Assembly: GCF_900143185.1 (NCBI RefSeq)
Contig: NZ_FSRQ01000004.1
Coordinates: 255,068 to 319,067 of the forward strand
Length of the DNA: 64,000 bases
Source: Chryseobacterium scophthalmum
GTDB lineage: Bacteria; Bacteroidota; Bacteroidia; Flavobacteriales; Weeksellaceae
Reading direction: 5' to 3'
Shown in pieces: positions 25,166 to 34,800 of this stretch. The translations under genes and the position numbers were made by a program. Numbering within the stretch: the stretch's first letter is position 1; the number at the start of each line of letters is the position of its first letter. The notes beneath the pieces were generated by a model. It did no database searches and was not told the DNA's origin. It was given only the letters and a program-made list of their open reading frames with translations.

Positions 25166-25522
25166 ATGGAAAATTTTTCAATTATGCTGTGTTTCACACT
25201 CATGCTATTAATAATTACCTGTCATTCTGTTTTGATAATTGTCTTTCTTACTAAAAGAAAAGAGCTCATAAATGAGTATGAAAAGCTATTAAATCTTAAA
25301 GATTGGTATGAGAAAATATCTGAAGAGGCAGGTCGCTCCTACATTATCGAGAACGTCGAAAAAAGAGGAAATGAATTAATTGATCATTTGAATCTGTTGA
25401 ATGCCAATCTTATTGAAATACAGGAACAGCAAAAAAAATTACAGGAACAGCAACAAAAGCTGCACAATAACCTATTAGAAGAACACAAATTACTTAATCA
25501 ATATTTCGAAAATTATTCATAA
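25166..25522 (+). CDS. Membrane-anchored coiled-coil protein
   Basis: Protein of 118 residues with one N-terminal membrane helix (about 5-28) followed by a coiled coil rich in Glu, Gln and Lys (EIQEQQKKLQEQQQKLHNN). The stop and next start share one base (TAATG at 25520-25524), coupling it to the coupling-protein gene. No named family is recognised. A tether for the coupling protein, or an entry-exclusion or stabilising factor at the channel base, would fit its topology. Confidence 0.65.
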   Translation: MENFSIMLCFTLMLLIITCHSVLIIVFLTKRKELINEYEKLLNLKDWYEKISEEAGRSYIIENVEKRGNELIDHLNLLNANLIEIQEQQKKLQEQQQKLHNNLLEEHKLLNQYFENYS

Positions 25523-27513
25523 TGCAAGAACAACAACATCAAATCAAGATCTATGGCTTTTTACAAAAAGCAGTTTATGCAGTCGTTGCACTCGATTGTG
25601 CTTCGCTTTTCTACTTTAATGCTGATGTTCCGGTAATATCCAACTTGTTGAAAAATTTTTCAAAGCTGAGCTTTATTTACCCACCTATCAATGCCAAATT
25701 TGCAATATTAATTCTAATCGGATTAGTGGCTATCGGAACAAAAGCCAAGAAGAAGAAAGACCTTAATATTAGTAAAGAGATTATTGCTCCTATGATATTG
25801 GGATTGCTGATGATTTTCTCTTCATTGGTTTGGCAAAATGAGGCAGGAAATGCTAAACTTCCGAAAGTATTTCCCAGCTTAAATCTCTATCAGATAATTT
25901 ATGCTGTTCTTTCTTTTTTAGGGGCAGTTATTCTTCAAATGGGTGCAGATAGTATTTCAAAACTGATGCAGCAGAAAATGGGAAAAGACCGATGGAATGT
26001 TGAAGAAGAATCTTTCGACCAAAATCAGGAATTGGTAACATCGGATGTCACAATCAATATTCCATACTTGTTCCGTTACAAAAACAAAAGCAATAAAGGT
26101 TGGATGAACATCAATCCTTTTAGAGGAACGATGGTCATTGGAACACCAGGTTCTGGTAAATCTTTTGGTGTGATCAATCCTGCCATAAGACAAATGATTG
26201 CAAAAGGTTTCTGTCTCTGCATCTACGATTTTAAATTTCCTGATCTAGCACAGATTGCATACTACCATTATTTGTTGAAAAAAAGTAAGGAAGCAGACTA
26301 CGATTACAATTTCCACGTCATTAATCTGAAAGAGGTTGAAAAATCAAAACGAGTCAATCCATTTCACAAAAAGTACATCCAAACTTTAGCAGAAGCCCAG
26401 GAAATGGCAGAATCAATGGTTTCATCTCTACAGAAGGGAGGTTCGAGTTCCGGAGGTGGTTCTGAAGCTTTCTTTACCCAATCCGCCATCAATTTTCTGT
26501 CTTCCTGTATTTATTTTTTTGCAACATTTGAAAATGGAAAATATTCTGATCTGCCTCATATTCTTTCCTTTATGAACCGCAGTTATAAAGAAATTTTTGA
26601 CACACTTTTTACCAACGAAGAAATTTTCTCTTTGCTTTCGCCTTTCAAAACGGCGTATGACAACAAAGCGTTTGATCAGCTGGAAGGACAAATTGGAACT
26701 TTGAAAATATTCCTTTCCCGATTGGCAACTAAAGAAAGCTTTTGGGTGTTTTCGGGAGATGAAGTGGAATTGAAGATTACTGATCGTGAAAATCCATCCA
26801 TTATCATATTAGCATCAGATCCGGGAACACAGGATATTAACTCAGCCCTTTATTCCTCGGTGTTAAACAGGACTTTAAGATTGATCAATTCCAAGCACAA
26901 TTTACCGGGAGGAATTATCGCAGACGAATTTCCGACGATTTATATTCATAAAATTGATAACATCGTGGCCACTGCAAGAAGCAATAAAGTTGCTGTAATG
27001 CTTGGATTACAAGAAATTCCGCAGCTCAGACAGTTCTACAAAAAAGAAGTTGCAGATACTATTTCTGCGATTGTTGGAAATATTATTTCCGGTTCTGCCA
27101 GAGACAAAAATACATTGGATTGGTTGGAAAAACTATTTGGGAAAATTAAACAGAAATCATACTCACAATCAATTTCACAGCAAGGGACGACCACCAGTAT
27201 TAATGAAAAGATGGACAATATGATTCCTGCCGGAAAAATTGCGGCTCTGAAAACCGGAGAAATGGTTGGAATGATCGCACAGGGAGAAGAAAATGATGCT
27301 GAGGAATATAAAACGTCTGCAATTAGTGGTAAAATTAACCTGGATATGAAAGCGATTCAAGAAGAAGAAAAAAACTATGTTAAAATGCCATCTTATTACT
27401 CTTTTGTAGATAAAAAAGGGGTTAACCGCAAAGAAGAAGTGCTGATGACCAACTTTAGAAAGATCAACAAAGAAGTGGAACTCATTGTGAATGAAAATAT
27501 TAAAGCTGCGTAA
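25522..27513 (+). CDS. VirD4-type coupling ATPase (T4CP)
   Basis: Protein of 663 residues with about four N-terminal membrane helices (about 12-150) and a cytoplasmic TraD/VirD4 ATPase. Walker A is MVIGTPGSGKSFGVINP (about 205-221) and the Walker B region is NLPGGIIADEFPTIYI (about 465). Downstream DTISAIVGNIISGSA and the final residues are typical of the Bacteroidetes protein often called MobC or TraG-like coupling protein. It brings relaxase-bound DNA to the TraG-powered channel. It overlaps the preceding coiled-coil gene by one base and ends 1 nt before the peptidase start. Confidence 0.93.
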   Translation: MQEQQHQIKIYGFLQKAVYAVVALDCASLFYFNADVPVISNLLKNFSKLSFIYPPINAKFAILILIGLVAIGTKAKKKKDLNISKEIIAPMILGLLMIFSSLVWQNEAGNAKLPKVFPSLNLYQIIYAVLSFLGAVILQMGADSISKLMQQKMGKDRWNVEEESFDQNQELVTSDVTINIPYLFRYKNKSNKGWMNINPFRGTMVIGTPGSGKSFGVINPAIRQMIAKGFCLCIYDFKFPDLAQIAYYHYLLKKSKEADYDYNFHVINLKEVEKSKRVNPFHKKYIQTLAEAQEMAESMVSSLQKGGSSSGGGSEAFFTQSAINFLSSCIYFFATFENGKYSDLPHILSFMNRSYKEIFDTLFTNEEIFSLLSPFKTAYDNKAFDQLEGQIGTLKIFLSRLATKESFWVFSGDEVELKITDRENPSIIILASDPGTQDINSALYSSVLNRTLRLINSKHNLPGGIIADEFPTIYIHKIDNIVATARSNKVAVMLGLQEIPQLRQFYKKEVADTISAIVGNIISGSARDKNTLDWLEKLFGKIKQKSYSQSISQQGTTTSINEKMDNMIPAGKIAALKTGEMVGMIAQGEENDAEEYKTSAISGKINLDMKAIQEEEKNYVKMPSYYSFVDKKGVNRKEEVLMTNFRKINKEVELIVNENIKAA

Positions 27514-27514
27514 A

Positions 27515-28387
27515 ATGAAAAAACTAAAATACACATTTACATTGATGGCGCTGTTTTACAGCTGCTTATGCTTTGCCCAATTCAATACGATTACACCAAC
27601 AATACCGAAAAAATCTGAAAATCCAAAGGTATCCGAAAAATCTAATATTGAAGATCCGGTAAAACAAAAGAAGGCTAAGAAATCTTGGAAGCAAGTTTTA
27701 AATATCACCACAAAATCAGATTTAAAAAATGAAACCAAAGGTTCGACGAAGTGGTTAACGAGTCAAATAGATTCACTGAAAACACTGATTAAAGAGTATA
27801 GCAGTGTAAAAGAAATACGAAAAAATGAGTTTGAAAAACTGAAAGATTCTTTGATGCTGCAAGCACAAAATAGAGTAGAAGAAACAAAGAAAGCATCAAA
27901 AAAACAAAACTTTTTTACAACGTATGATTTTGTAGACGAACCTGCAGCATCTTTTTCAAAAATTGTAATGCCTCTTAAAAACAAGATTACCATTACATCT
28001 TCTTATGGGACAAGAACTCATCCTATTTTCGGAACAAAAAAAACGCACAACGGCATCGACCTTAAAGCCAGTTATGAGAATGTCTATTCTGTAATGGATG
28101 GAATTGTTACAGCAACCGGTTGGGATTCTAAAGGCGGAGGGAATTTCATAAAGGTAAAACATTTTAACCGTTTCGAAACTTCCTATCTACATCTTTCAGA
28201 AATGTATTATCGAGCTGGAGAAATAGTAAAAGCTGGATTTGTCATCGGAAAAAGCGGGAATACCGGAAACTCCACAGGACCACATCTGCATTTTTCGGTG
28301 AAAGAATTCGGACAAAACATCAATCCTTCTCATTTTTTAAATGACCTCATAAAAGTAAACAATTTAATAGCAACATACAATGAATAA
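27515..28387 (+). CDS. Secreted M23 metallopeptidase
   Basis: Protein of about 290 residues. I use the ATG at 27515 since it begins a signal peptide (MKKLKYTFTLMALFYSCLCF) and avoids overlap with the coupling-protein gene. A Lys-rich linker with coiled coil (about 30-145) leads to a LytM/M23 domain with the zinc motifs HNGIDL (HxxxD) and HLHFS (HxH), plus GTRTHPIFG. M23 enzymes cut peptidoglycan cross-bridges; here it probably opens the wall for the transfer channel. It overlaps the next gene by 8 nt. Confidence 0.93.
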   Translation: MKKLKYTFTLMALFYSCLCFAQFNTITPTIPKKSENPKVSEKSNIEDPVKQKKAKKSWKQVLNITTKSDLKNETKGSTKWLTSQIDSLKTLIKEYSSVKEIRKNEFEKLKDSLMLQAQNRVEETKKASKKQNFFTTYDFVDEPAASFSKIVMPLKNKITITSSYGTRTHPIFGTKKTHNGIDLKASYENVYSVMDGIVTATGWDSKGGGNFIKVKHFNRFETSYLHLSEMYYRAGEIVKAGFVIGKSGNTGNSTGPHLHFSVKEFGQNINPSHFLNDLIKVNNLIATYNE

Positions 28388-29087
28388 CATAACCTTACCT
28401 ACCGATGAACTGAAAAAATACGGAATTATTAATGAGGATAATTCTTTCTCTAAAAAGCTAAATATAGAGGATGTTCAGAAATTTCTGCAAGGATATACCA
28501 TCGTTGCAGACCACGACAAAAACAGGGCGACTTTTCAGCTGACTGATAATAATACTAAACTGAAGGTCATCTTTTTGGAAAGAGATAAAAGTATTTCTGA
28601 CATCCTCGAAAACAGTAAAAATAATATTCAATATACTGATGTCAAGAATGTTTCTAAATCTGAAAATGAACTGAGTTTCGAAAAAAAAGCTTTCATTTTT
28701 GACAAAGAGACCGAAAAAGTAGTTGAATTTGATTTCATTAAAAATGCAAGAGAATTGACCGCAATTATTGCAGATAAAAAAAATACAGAAGAACTTAACC
28801 GTTACATAGCAGAACTTCTAAAACTTAAATCTTTTCTGCAAGATAAAATTGTTCAGTTCCCAGAAATGGCAAAAGAAATTACGAATGATTTGAATATTGT
28901 ATCCAAAGAATTTAATACAGTTGCTGGAATCTCTGAAAAGCAAAATCACTCTCAAAAGCAGGAAAAATCAGATTTACAACTAAATGTGAACGACCCTGAT
29001 GTCTATCAGGATGCCAATCGAATGAGAGATGAGGAAAGCCAAGAGCAGGACGAGGAAATACCAAAGTCAAGAGGTTTTAGAAGATAG
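28380..29087 (+). CDS. Conjugation-associated protein of unknown function
   Basis: Soluble protein of 235 residues with no signal or membrane segment. It starts LPTDELKKYGIINEDNSFSK and has a Lys-rich mixed alpha/beta part followed by a helix (about 125-175) and a charged disordered tail (EESQEQDEEIPKSRGFRR). The opening resembles short modules found in DUF3945-type accessory proteins of Bacteroidetes mobile elements, though I cannot confirm this. It overlaps the peptidase gene by 8 nt and precedes the large accessory protein by a few bases. Confidence 0.6.
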   Translation: MNNITLPTDELKKYGIINEDNSFSKKLNIEDVQKFLQGYTIVADHDKNRATFQLTDNNTKLKVIFLERDKSISDILENSKNNIQYTDVKNVSKSENELSFEKKAFIFDKETEKVVEFDFIKNARELTAIIADKKNTEELNRYIAELLKLKSFLQDKIVQFPEMAKEITNDLNIVSKEFNTVAGISEKQNHSQKQEKSDLQLNVNDPDVYQDANRMRDEESQEQDEEIPKSRGFRR

Positions 29088-29104
29088 CTTAATAGGTGGA
29101 AAAA

Positions 29105-31087
29105 ATGGAAGACAATCTAACCTGGTTTGATAAGAATATAGTTCCCAGAACGAAGGCTTATAAAAATTTTGTGAAGGAAATTGAAAACACTTCACCTGAA
29201 CAGTTTTTTCGGGACGGAGAGAGGCTGTTTACCGATAGAGAGAAAAAGTTTATGGCAATTCATCAATCTAAGGGAAAAGAATTTATTCAAGGTTCAAATT
29301 TTACATTGAAAACATTTTTCAATTCAAATCAGGGTTTCCCTATTGAGGATAAATTTAATACTACCGCTGAATTAGTCAGATTTATTGAAAAGCAGCGACT
29401 AGCCAATAAACATTTGATTTTGCAAAATAACAGGGAGTCTACTGAAATTGCTATAAGTAATGAGTCCATAAAACAGAAATTTCTCTCTGATCTCTGGGCT
29501 CAGGAATTGGAGAAAAAAACTGATTTAAGTTCCGGATTGACCTATACGCAAATTGATGAAAAGCAAGCTCATCATTATCGAAATTATGAAGTTGAAGCTG
29601 TAAAGTTATCATTAGAAGGGGTTCATCAAATTGAAATGACTGATCTGGAAGAAAATGCAGACTTTTTTTCAGATGAAGGCTTTGAAGAAAATTTAACCCC
29701 TGCATCTGACCTTCCGGACGGCTGGACCTGGAACGATTACGATGATGGGAGTGGCTCGCTGAAGAGTCCAAGCGGTCATAGGTATTACAGCTATGATCTG
29801 CAAACTCAGGAATATACATTACCGTACGGTCGGCGAGAATGGACAGGTATGAGAGATTTTTATGATGCTCCAAAAAGTTTGAACGAATTCAAAAGCTATG
29901 TCGAAAACGACTTAAAAGCAAAAGCGGTGCAAAATAATCTTTATCCGAAACTTTCCGAAGAGGAAAAAAATGATATTCTCAAATACAGGATCTTTATGAA
30001 AGAAAACGAATTCATACTGGAGAACTTGCAGATCACAGCGAGCCAAAGAAAAGCTTATTCAGAGAAAATGGAATTCGGAACAACAGATGGAGATTATTCT
30101 CTTACAAAGGCACAAATGGACACAATCCCAAATGTTATTGATGGTCATACGTTGTCAAAAAATGACAAATACGAATTGGCTTTCGGCCTATTGGAAAAAC
30201 AGCTATATGGGGAATCCTACGAATTATTGGATAGCGGTGAAATTCTAAAAAATTATCTGGATGAAAATGTTTTTTCAAGAAACAGAATATTAACAATGAA
30301 TGATATAAAATTTAACAATCAAACCCCAAACATTATGGAAACACAGAACGAATATGAACCATCTCAGTATCCGAAATTTCAATTAAAATATCTTGGTTTC
30401 GGAGAAGGAGAACAACTGCACAAAGATTTAGAAAACGGAATTAATGCTCCCGAAAAAGAGTTCGAAATTAAAACCACTTCCGACAAAACGATGCCCGGAA
30501 ATGAAATGGAATTCACGTTAAAATTCAATAAGATAGAAAATGGAAGTGTCTTTATGAATTTTTATAATGCTAAACTCACTAAAGCAAATGGCGACGTTAT
30601 CTCCCACAATTTTCCTGTTAACAGGGTGAATACATTTACTGCTAAAGAAGCAGTCAACCTTTTGGAAGGGCGTACGGTAAAAATACAATTTCACAATCCG
30701 AAAACAGAAAAAATAGAACCTGCATTTGCCAAACTGAATTTTAACGAACCCAAAACCGAAAAAGGAAATTACAATTTCCAGAATTTTTACAAAAATTATG
30801 GAGTTGATACGGCTCAGATCGTAGAAAAATCCAAACTGATCTTCGATAAGCCGGAATGGAAGGAAAGTACCATAAAATCTTTGGAAAAAGGAAATATCGT
30901 GAAGGTAAAATTTGAATTGGATGATAAAGTAATAGAAGGCAAAGCGGTGCTGAATCCGCAATACAAAAATCTGAATCTGTATGATTCTGATATGAACAGA
31001 ATCAATACCAACAAGCCTTTAGAAGGTTTGGAACAAGACAACAAGCACGAAAAAAATAACGTGAAAGAACAAAGTATTAAACGATAG
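29105..31087 (+). CDS. Large accessory protein: unknown N-terminus, WW-like motif, DUF3945-like C-terminus
   Basis: Protein of 660 residues from the ATG at 29105 (GTG at 29096 is also possible). The N-terminal part is helical. About residues 200-238 read LPDGWTWNDYDDGSG, HRYYSYDLQTQEYTLP, resembling a WW domain in order and spacing. A helical region (about 255-390) follows, with SLTKAQMDTIP. From MNDIKFNNQTPNIMETQNEY on (about 398) the composition changes and the C-terminal part has FTAKEAVNLLEGRTVKIQF, typical of DUF3945-like proteins of Bacteroidetes elements. The junction reads like translated intergenic DNA, so this may be an old fusion of two genes. The function is unknown; antirestriction or DNA-binding roles are possible. 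Confidence 0.65.
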   Translation: MEDNLTWFDKNIVPRTKAYKNFVKEIENTSPEQFFRDGERLFTDREKKFMAIHQSKGKEFIQGSNFTLKTFFNSNQGFPIEDKFNTTAELVRFIEKQRLANKHLILQNNRESTEIAISNESIKQKFLSDLWAQELEKKTDLSSGLTYTQIDEKQAHHYRNYEVEAVKLSLEGVHQIEMTDLEENADFFSDEGFEENLTPASDLPDGWTWNDYDDGSGSLKSPSGHRYYSYDLQTQEYTLPYGRREWTGMRDFYDAPKSLNEFKSYVENDLKAKAVQNNLYPKLSEEEKNDILKYRIFMKENEFILENLQITASQRKAYSEKMEFGTTDGDYSLTKAQMDTIPNVIDGHTLSKNDKYELAFGLLEKQLYGESYELLDSGEILKNYLDENVFSRNRILTMNDIKFNNQTPNIMETQNEYEPSQYPKFQLKYLGFGEGEQLHKDLENGINAPEKEFEIKTTSDKTMPGNEMEFTLKFNKIENGSVFMNFYNAKLTKANGDVISHNFPVNRVNTFTAKEAVNLLEGRTVKIQFHNPKTEKIEPAFAKLNFNEPKTEKGNYNFQNFYKNYGVDTAQIVEKSKLIFDKPEWKESTIKSLEKGNIVKVKFELDDKVIEGKAVLNPQYKNLNLYDSDMNRINTNKPLEGLEQDNKHEKNNVKEQSIKR

Positions 31088-31166
31088 ATAACACTTACAA
31101 CCAATCATTTATTTCCCAGCGGTAAGTCAAATTAATTAGGCTGCCGCTTTTTTAAACCCTATATCT

Positions 31167-31847
31167 ATGAAAAAACTTTTAATACTACCCAGCTTGTTTT
31201 TTCTTTTTGTAAGCACTTCCTGCCACAAAGAAATCAAATCCGAAAAAGGAGGAATCGATGTTGTCTCCAATGTATATTTTGATGTTTCCAAAAATCTGAA
31301 CAATATCCAAAGTTTTCATTTGTCAAGCCTTAATTATTCAGGAGATTCCATAATAGAAAGGATTCCGGATGTTGATGCTCCCGAAATAACCCAACAGATT
31401 TATTTCATTAAAGATTCATTGTGCTATACTATTGAAAATGAAAATCCCGGCAAAATTATTCTGTCAGACATCATAAAGAAACAAAAGCCGCTTTCGGTTG
31501 AAAAGAAAAAAGGAGGAACATTGTTTTCTCAGGAAAAAATCCCCAATTACAGAAACAGAAAAAATCTGAATGATACGGTTTTGTTTAAGAAAAAATACAA
31601 ACGATTTGAAATCAACTCACCTTGGATGTACACCCGGTTTTACATTTATCCAACGGATACTATTTTACCGTACTCTATTTACAAACACGCGGAAAAGGAC
31701 TACCACGGAAGGCTCGAAAGGATTGATTCTTACAATAAAAAGACGGACATATTCGTGACGCTTCAATTAATATCAAGAAAAAACTGGGACAGTGAAGCCA
31801 AAGAAATTTTTGAATTTAACCACTTCATAAAAAACAGAAAAAAGTGA
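31167..31847 (+). CDS. Lipoprotein of unknown function
   Basis: Lipoprotein of 226 residues: the signal ends LFVSTSC (Cys about 19). The mature part is beta-rich with KGGIDVVSNVYFDVSKNLNN and ends in lysines. No named family is recognised. Its stop overlaps the GTG start of the giant helicase gene (GTGA at 31844-31847), so the two are probably translated together. It may act in surface exclusion or channel function, by analogy with lipoproteins in other transfer operons; this is conjecture. Confidence 0.65.
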   Translation: MKKLLILPSLFFLFVSTSCHKEIKSEKGGIDVVSNVYFDVSKNLNNIQSFHLSSLNYSGDSIIERIPDVDAPEITQQIYFIKDSLCYTIENENPGKIILSDIIKKQKPLSVEKKKGGTLFSQEKIPNYRNRKNLNDTVLFKKKYKRFEINSPWMYTRFYIYPTDTILPYSIYKHAEKDYHGRLERIDSYNKKTDIFVTLQLISRKNWDSEAKEIFEFNHFIKNRKK

Positions 31848-34800
31848 AAGATGAAGATTTTTTTAATGAGATAAATGATGACATTTCTGTAGTTGAAGGA
31901 AATAAAAAGGAACTTATTGTTTTCACAAACAGTAAGGATATGCTTTCATTCTTGGAGCTTCTTCAATTGAACAAGCAAGTCAATAATAGAACAATTATTA
32001 CCTTAAATTCCGGTTCCAATAGCAAAAAGTTCCTCAATAGATACCAGAATTATGATGGCAAAATGTTTTTATGTCTGAGCGGGGACAGAACAGGAAATGC
32101 AATAACCAGAAAAATTCTTACAGAATTTAATGGCAAAAATATCAAAGACGTTCGTCCGTTGTATGAAATTTCTGAAAATGGGAATCAAGACCTGACCGAA
32201 TATTTAGAGAATAAACTCAATTTTCAAGATAAAAATACTAATTTAGTTGAACCAAAAATTTCTGAAAATGAAAGCAATGCAATTGAATCCGGAACAACAT
32301 CCGATCCTCAGCAAGTGGGAAACGGAACACCTGAACAAAACACTGGAGAACTTGGCTCAAAAATCCAATCCGAGCAAAACGGAAGTTACGAAAGCGGACA
32401 AGCAGTGGGCAGCAACAATGCTGGAAATGGACTTGCAGGCACAGAACGGAGCGATTTGGGAAACCGAAACCGAGGAAGAGGATCCAATGGAGGAACACAA
32501 CCGCAAAATGATGAAAAAAATGAGGGAAGAGAATATTCCTTGGGCGGAATCGTATCCGGGAGAGCTATATCCGATAGAAGAAGATCCGATAGAAGACCTT
32601 CCGAGGTAAGTGAAAATTCAACAAATAAGGTAGAGCTAGATGTTCTCATTTCAAAATATAAAGGGCGAAAACTTAATAATGAACAAGTTGCGGAAGTAGT
32701 TTCTGCAGCTTGTTTTGTTTCTAATGACAACAGAATTCTTCTCAAAGAAAATCTGAAAGTCACGGATGATTTAAAAGAAATCTGCAATCAATTCCAAAGT
32801 GGCGGAACCGCAAAAGAAGGCAGAGGGATTTTAGATGAATATTACACACAAGATAAAATTGTCGATGCAGTCCGCAATTTAATCAAAGACCATTTCAAAA
32901 CTCAAAAAGAAATTTCTGTTTTAGAACCCAGCGTTGGTACAGGAAATTTTATCTATGCCACTCGCGAATTATCTGTAAATTCTAAAATTACAGGCTTTGA
33001 AATCAACGAAACCACGGCGAAAATTGCAAAAATTCTACATCCCGAAGTCGAGATCAACCTTCGTTCGTTTGAAACTGAATTTATTGATGACAGAGGTAAT
33101 AAAAAAGACTCAAAAGATTTTTCAGAAAGATATGATTTGGTCATCGGAAATCCGCCTTATGGCGAACATCGTGGGCTTTACAAAGGATTAGGCGAAGAAC
33201 CTAAAATTTCAAAATACGAAGATTATTTTGTTAAACGGTCATTAGATTCTTTGAAACCCAACGGCGTTTTGGCGATGGTTCTTCCATCAGGTTGGCTCAA
33301 CCGACAAAAGAATTTACAGAATGCTAGTGTTTTGGAAGGTTTCCGTTTACCCAATGGCGCTTTTGCAGGAACACAAATCGGAACGGATATTATCATTCTC
33401 AAAAAAAACAATCACCAGATTTCTGCGGATATTTCCAAATATTTTGAAAATAATCACACAAGAGTTCTCGGGGAAAACCGTGAGAAAACCAATCGTTTTG
33501 GGCGTTTGGAAAATTATATCCACGGAAATTTGGATGAAGCTCTCTTTAAGATTGAACAATTTAAAAATAAAAAAGAAACCGAGAGAATCGGAAATCTTTT
33601 TGAAGATTTGTTTTTAGAAAATACTGAGTCCAATTCTGTTACAAAAGTTCCTGTAAAAAAAGAAATTATTGCGGAGAAAATAGATGAGTTGAATTTAACA
33701 GAAACTCAAGAAAAAATTGAATTGGTACTTTCTAAACTCAATAACATCAAGTTTAAATCTCCCACCATTACGACTGAAATAAGAAAGTATGAAAAACTGC
33801 GCGAAGATTTAATCACAAAACCAGCATCGTTTTCAGAAGAAAAATTAAAAGAATTGATAGAAAAAAGTGATAGAATAATTTCTATTCACAATACGAGAAC
33901 TGAGAAGGAATATAAAGTCCAAACGGAGCCTTCCATAAAGAAAGGAATTTTAAAATATCAATTCTCCAAACAGGATGAAATTGTAAATACTTCCTTGCAA
34001 AATAGTTCAAACATTACGAAAGAACAAATTGAAGCATTCAGAGATACATCTTACGATGGAACGCTCAACAATCACGAAAAACATTCCAAATTTTCAAATT
34101 ATTCTGATGGAGTTTGGATTCACGATTTTTATTATGCAGAAGGAAATATTTATGCGAAGTTAGAGCAGCTCGAAAAAGATTTTGCAGATAAAAATGCTGT
34201 TGGTGGAACGGAAAATCAGTACGAAAAACAAAAAGCATTATTAGAAAATGTTCTACCAAAAGCGAAATCTTTAGATGAAATTTATATCAGTCCGAACCAC
34301 GAGTTCGTGCACAAATTTGAGTTAGGCCAAATAGAAAAAGACCAATATAATCATATTACAAAACGTACCGAATCAGTCATTGTAGATTACAATCTTGCGG
34401 AAAGATTCAAAGACTTTGTAGGCACTTTGTCAAGTGAAGCCTTTGCGGGTTCTTCAGCTTGGGAAGTGCGAAGCTTTGTAGATAATGAAACGGTTACAGG
34501 AAGCGATAAAGAGCGAAATGCGTTAGTCAGAGAAAGACGAAAAGCTGCTGCGAATGATTTGTTTTACAAATTTGTACGTGAAGAATTATCAGATGACATT
34601 AGAACTCGTTTTGTAAAAGATTTTAACCGCAATTACAATAACATCCACGTTCCGGATTATTCTAAATTCCCATTGTTTTCAAAGATTCATAAGAATTTCA
34701 AAGGAAAGGAATTTAGATTAGCAGAGGTTCAGAAGGCGGGAATCGGAAGACAGACCACAAAAGGCGTAGGACTTTTAGCGCACGAAGTGGGTTATGGAAA

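Noticed and set aside
32247..32609. 120-codon frame overlapping the giant helicase gene
   Set aside because: It covers the low-complexity linker of the main protein in another frame and has no start signal or known family.
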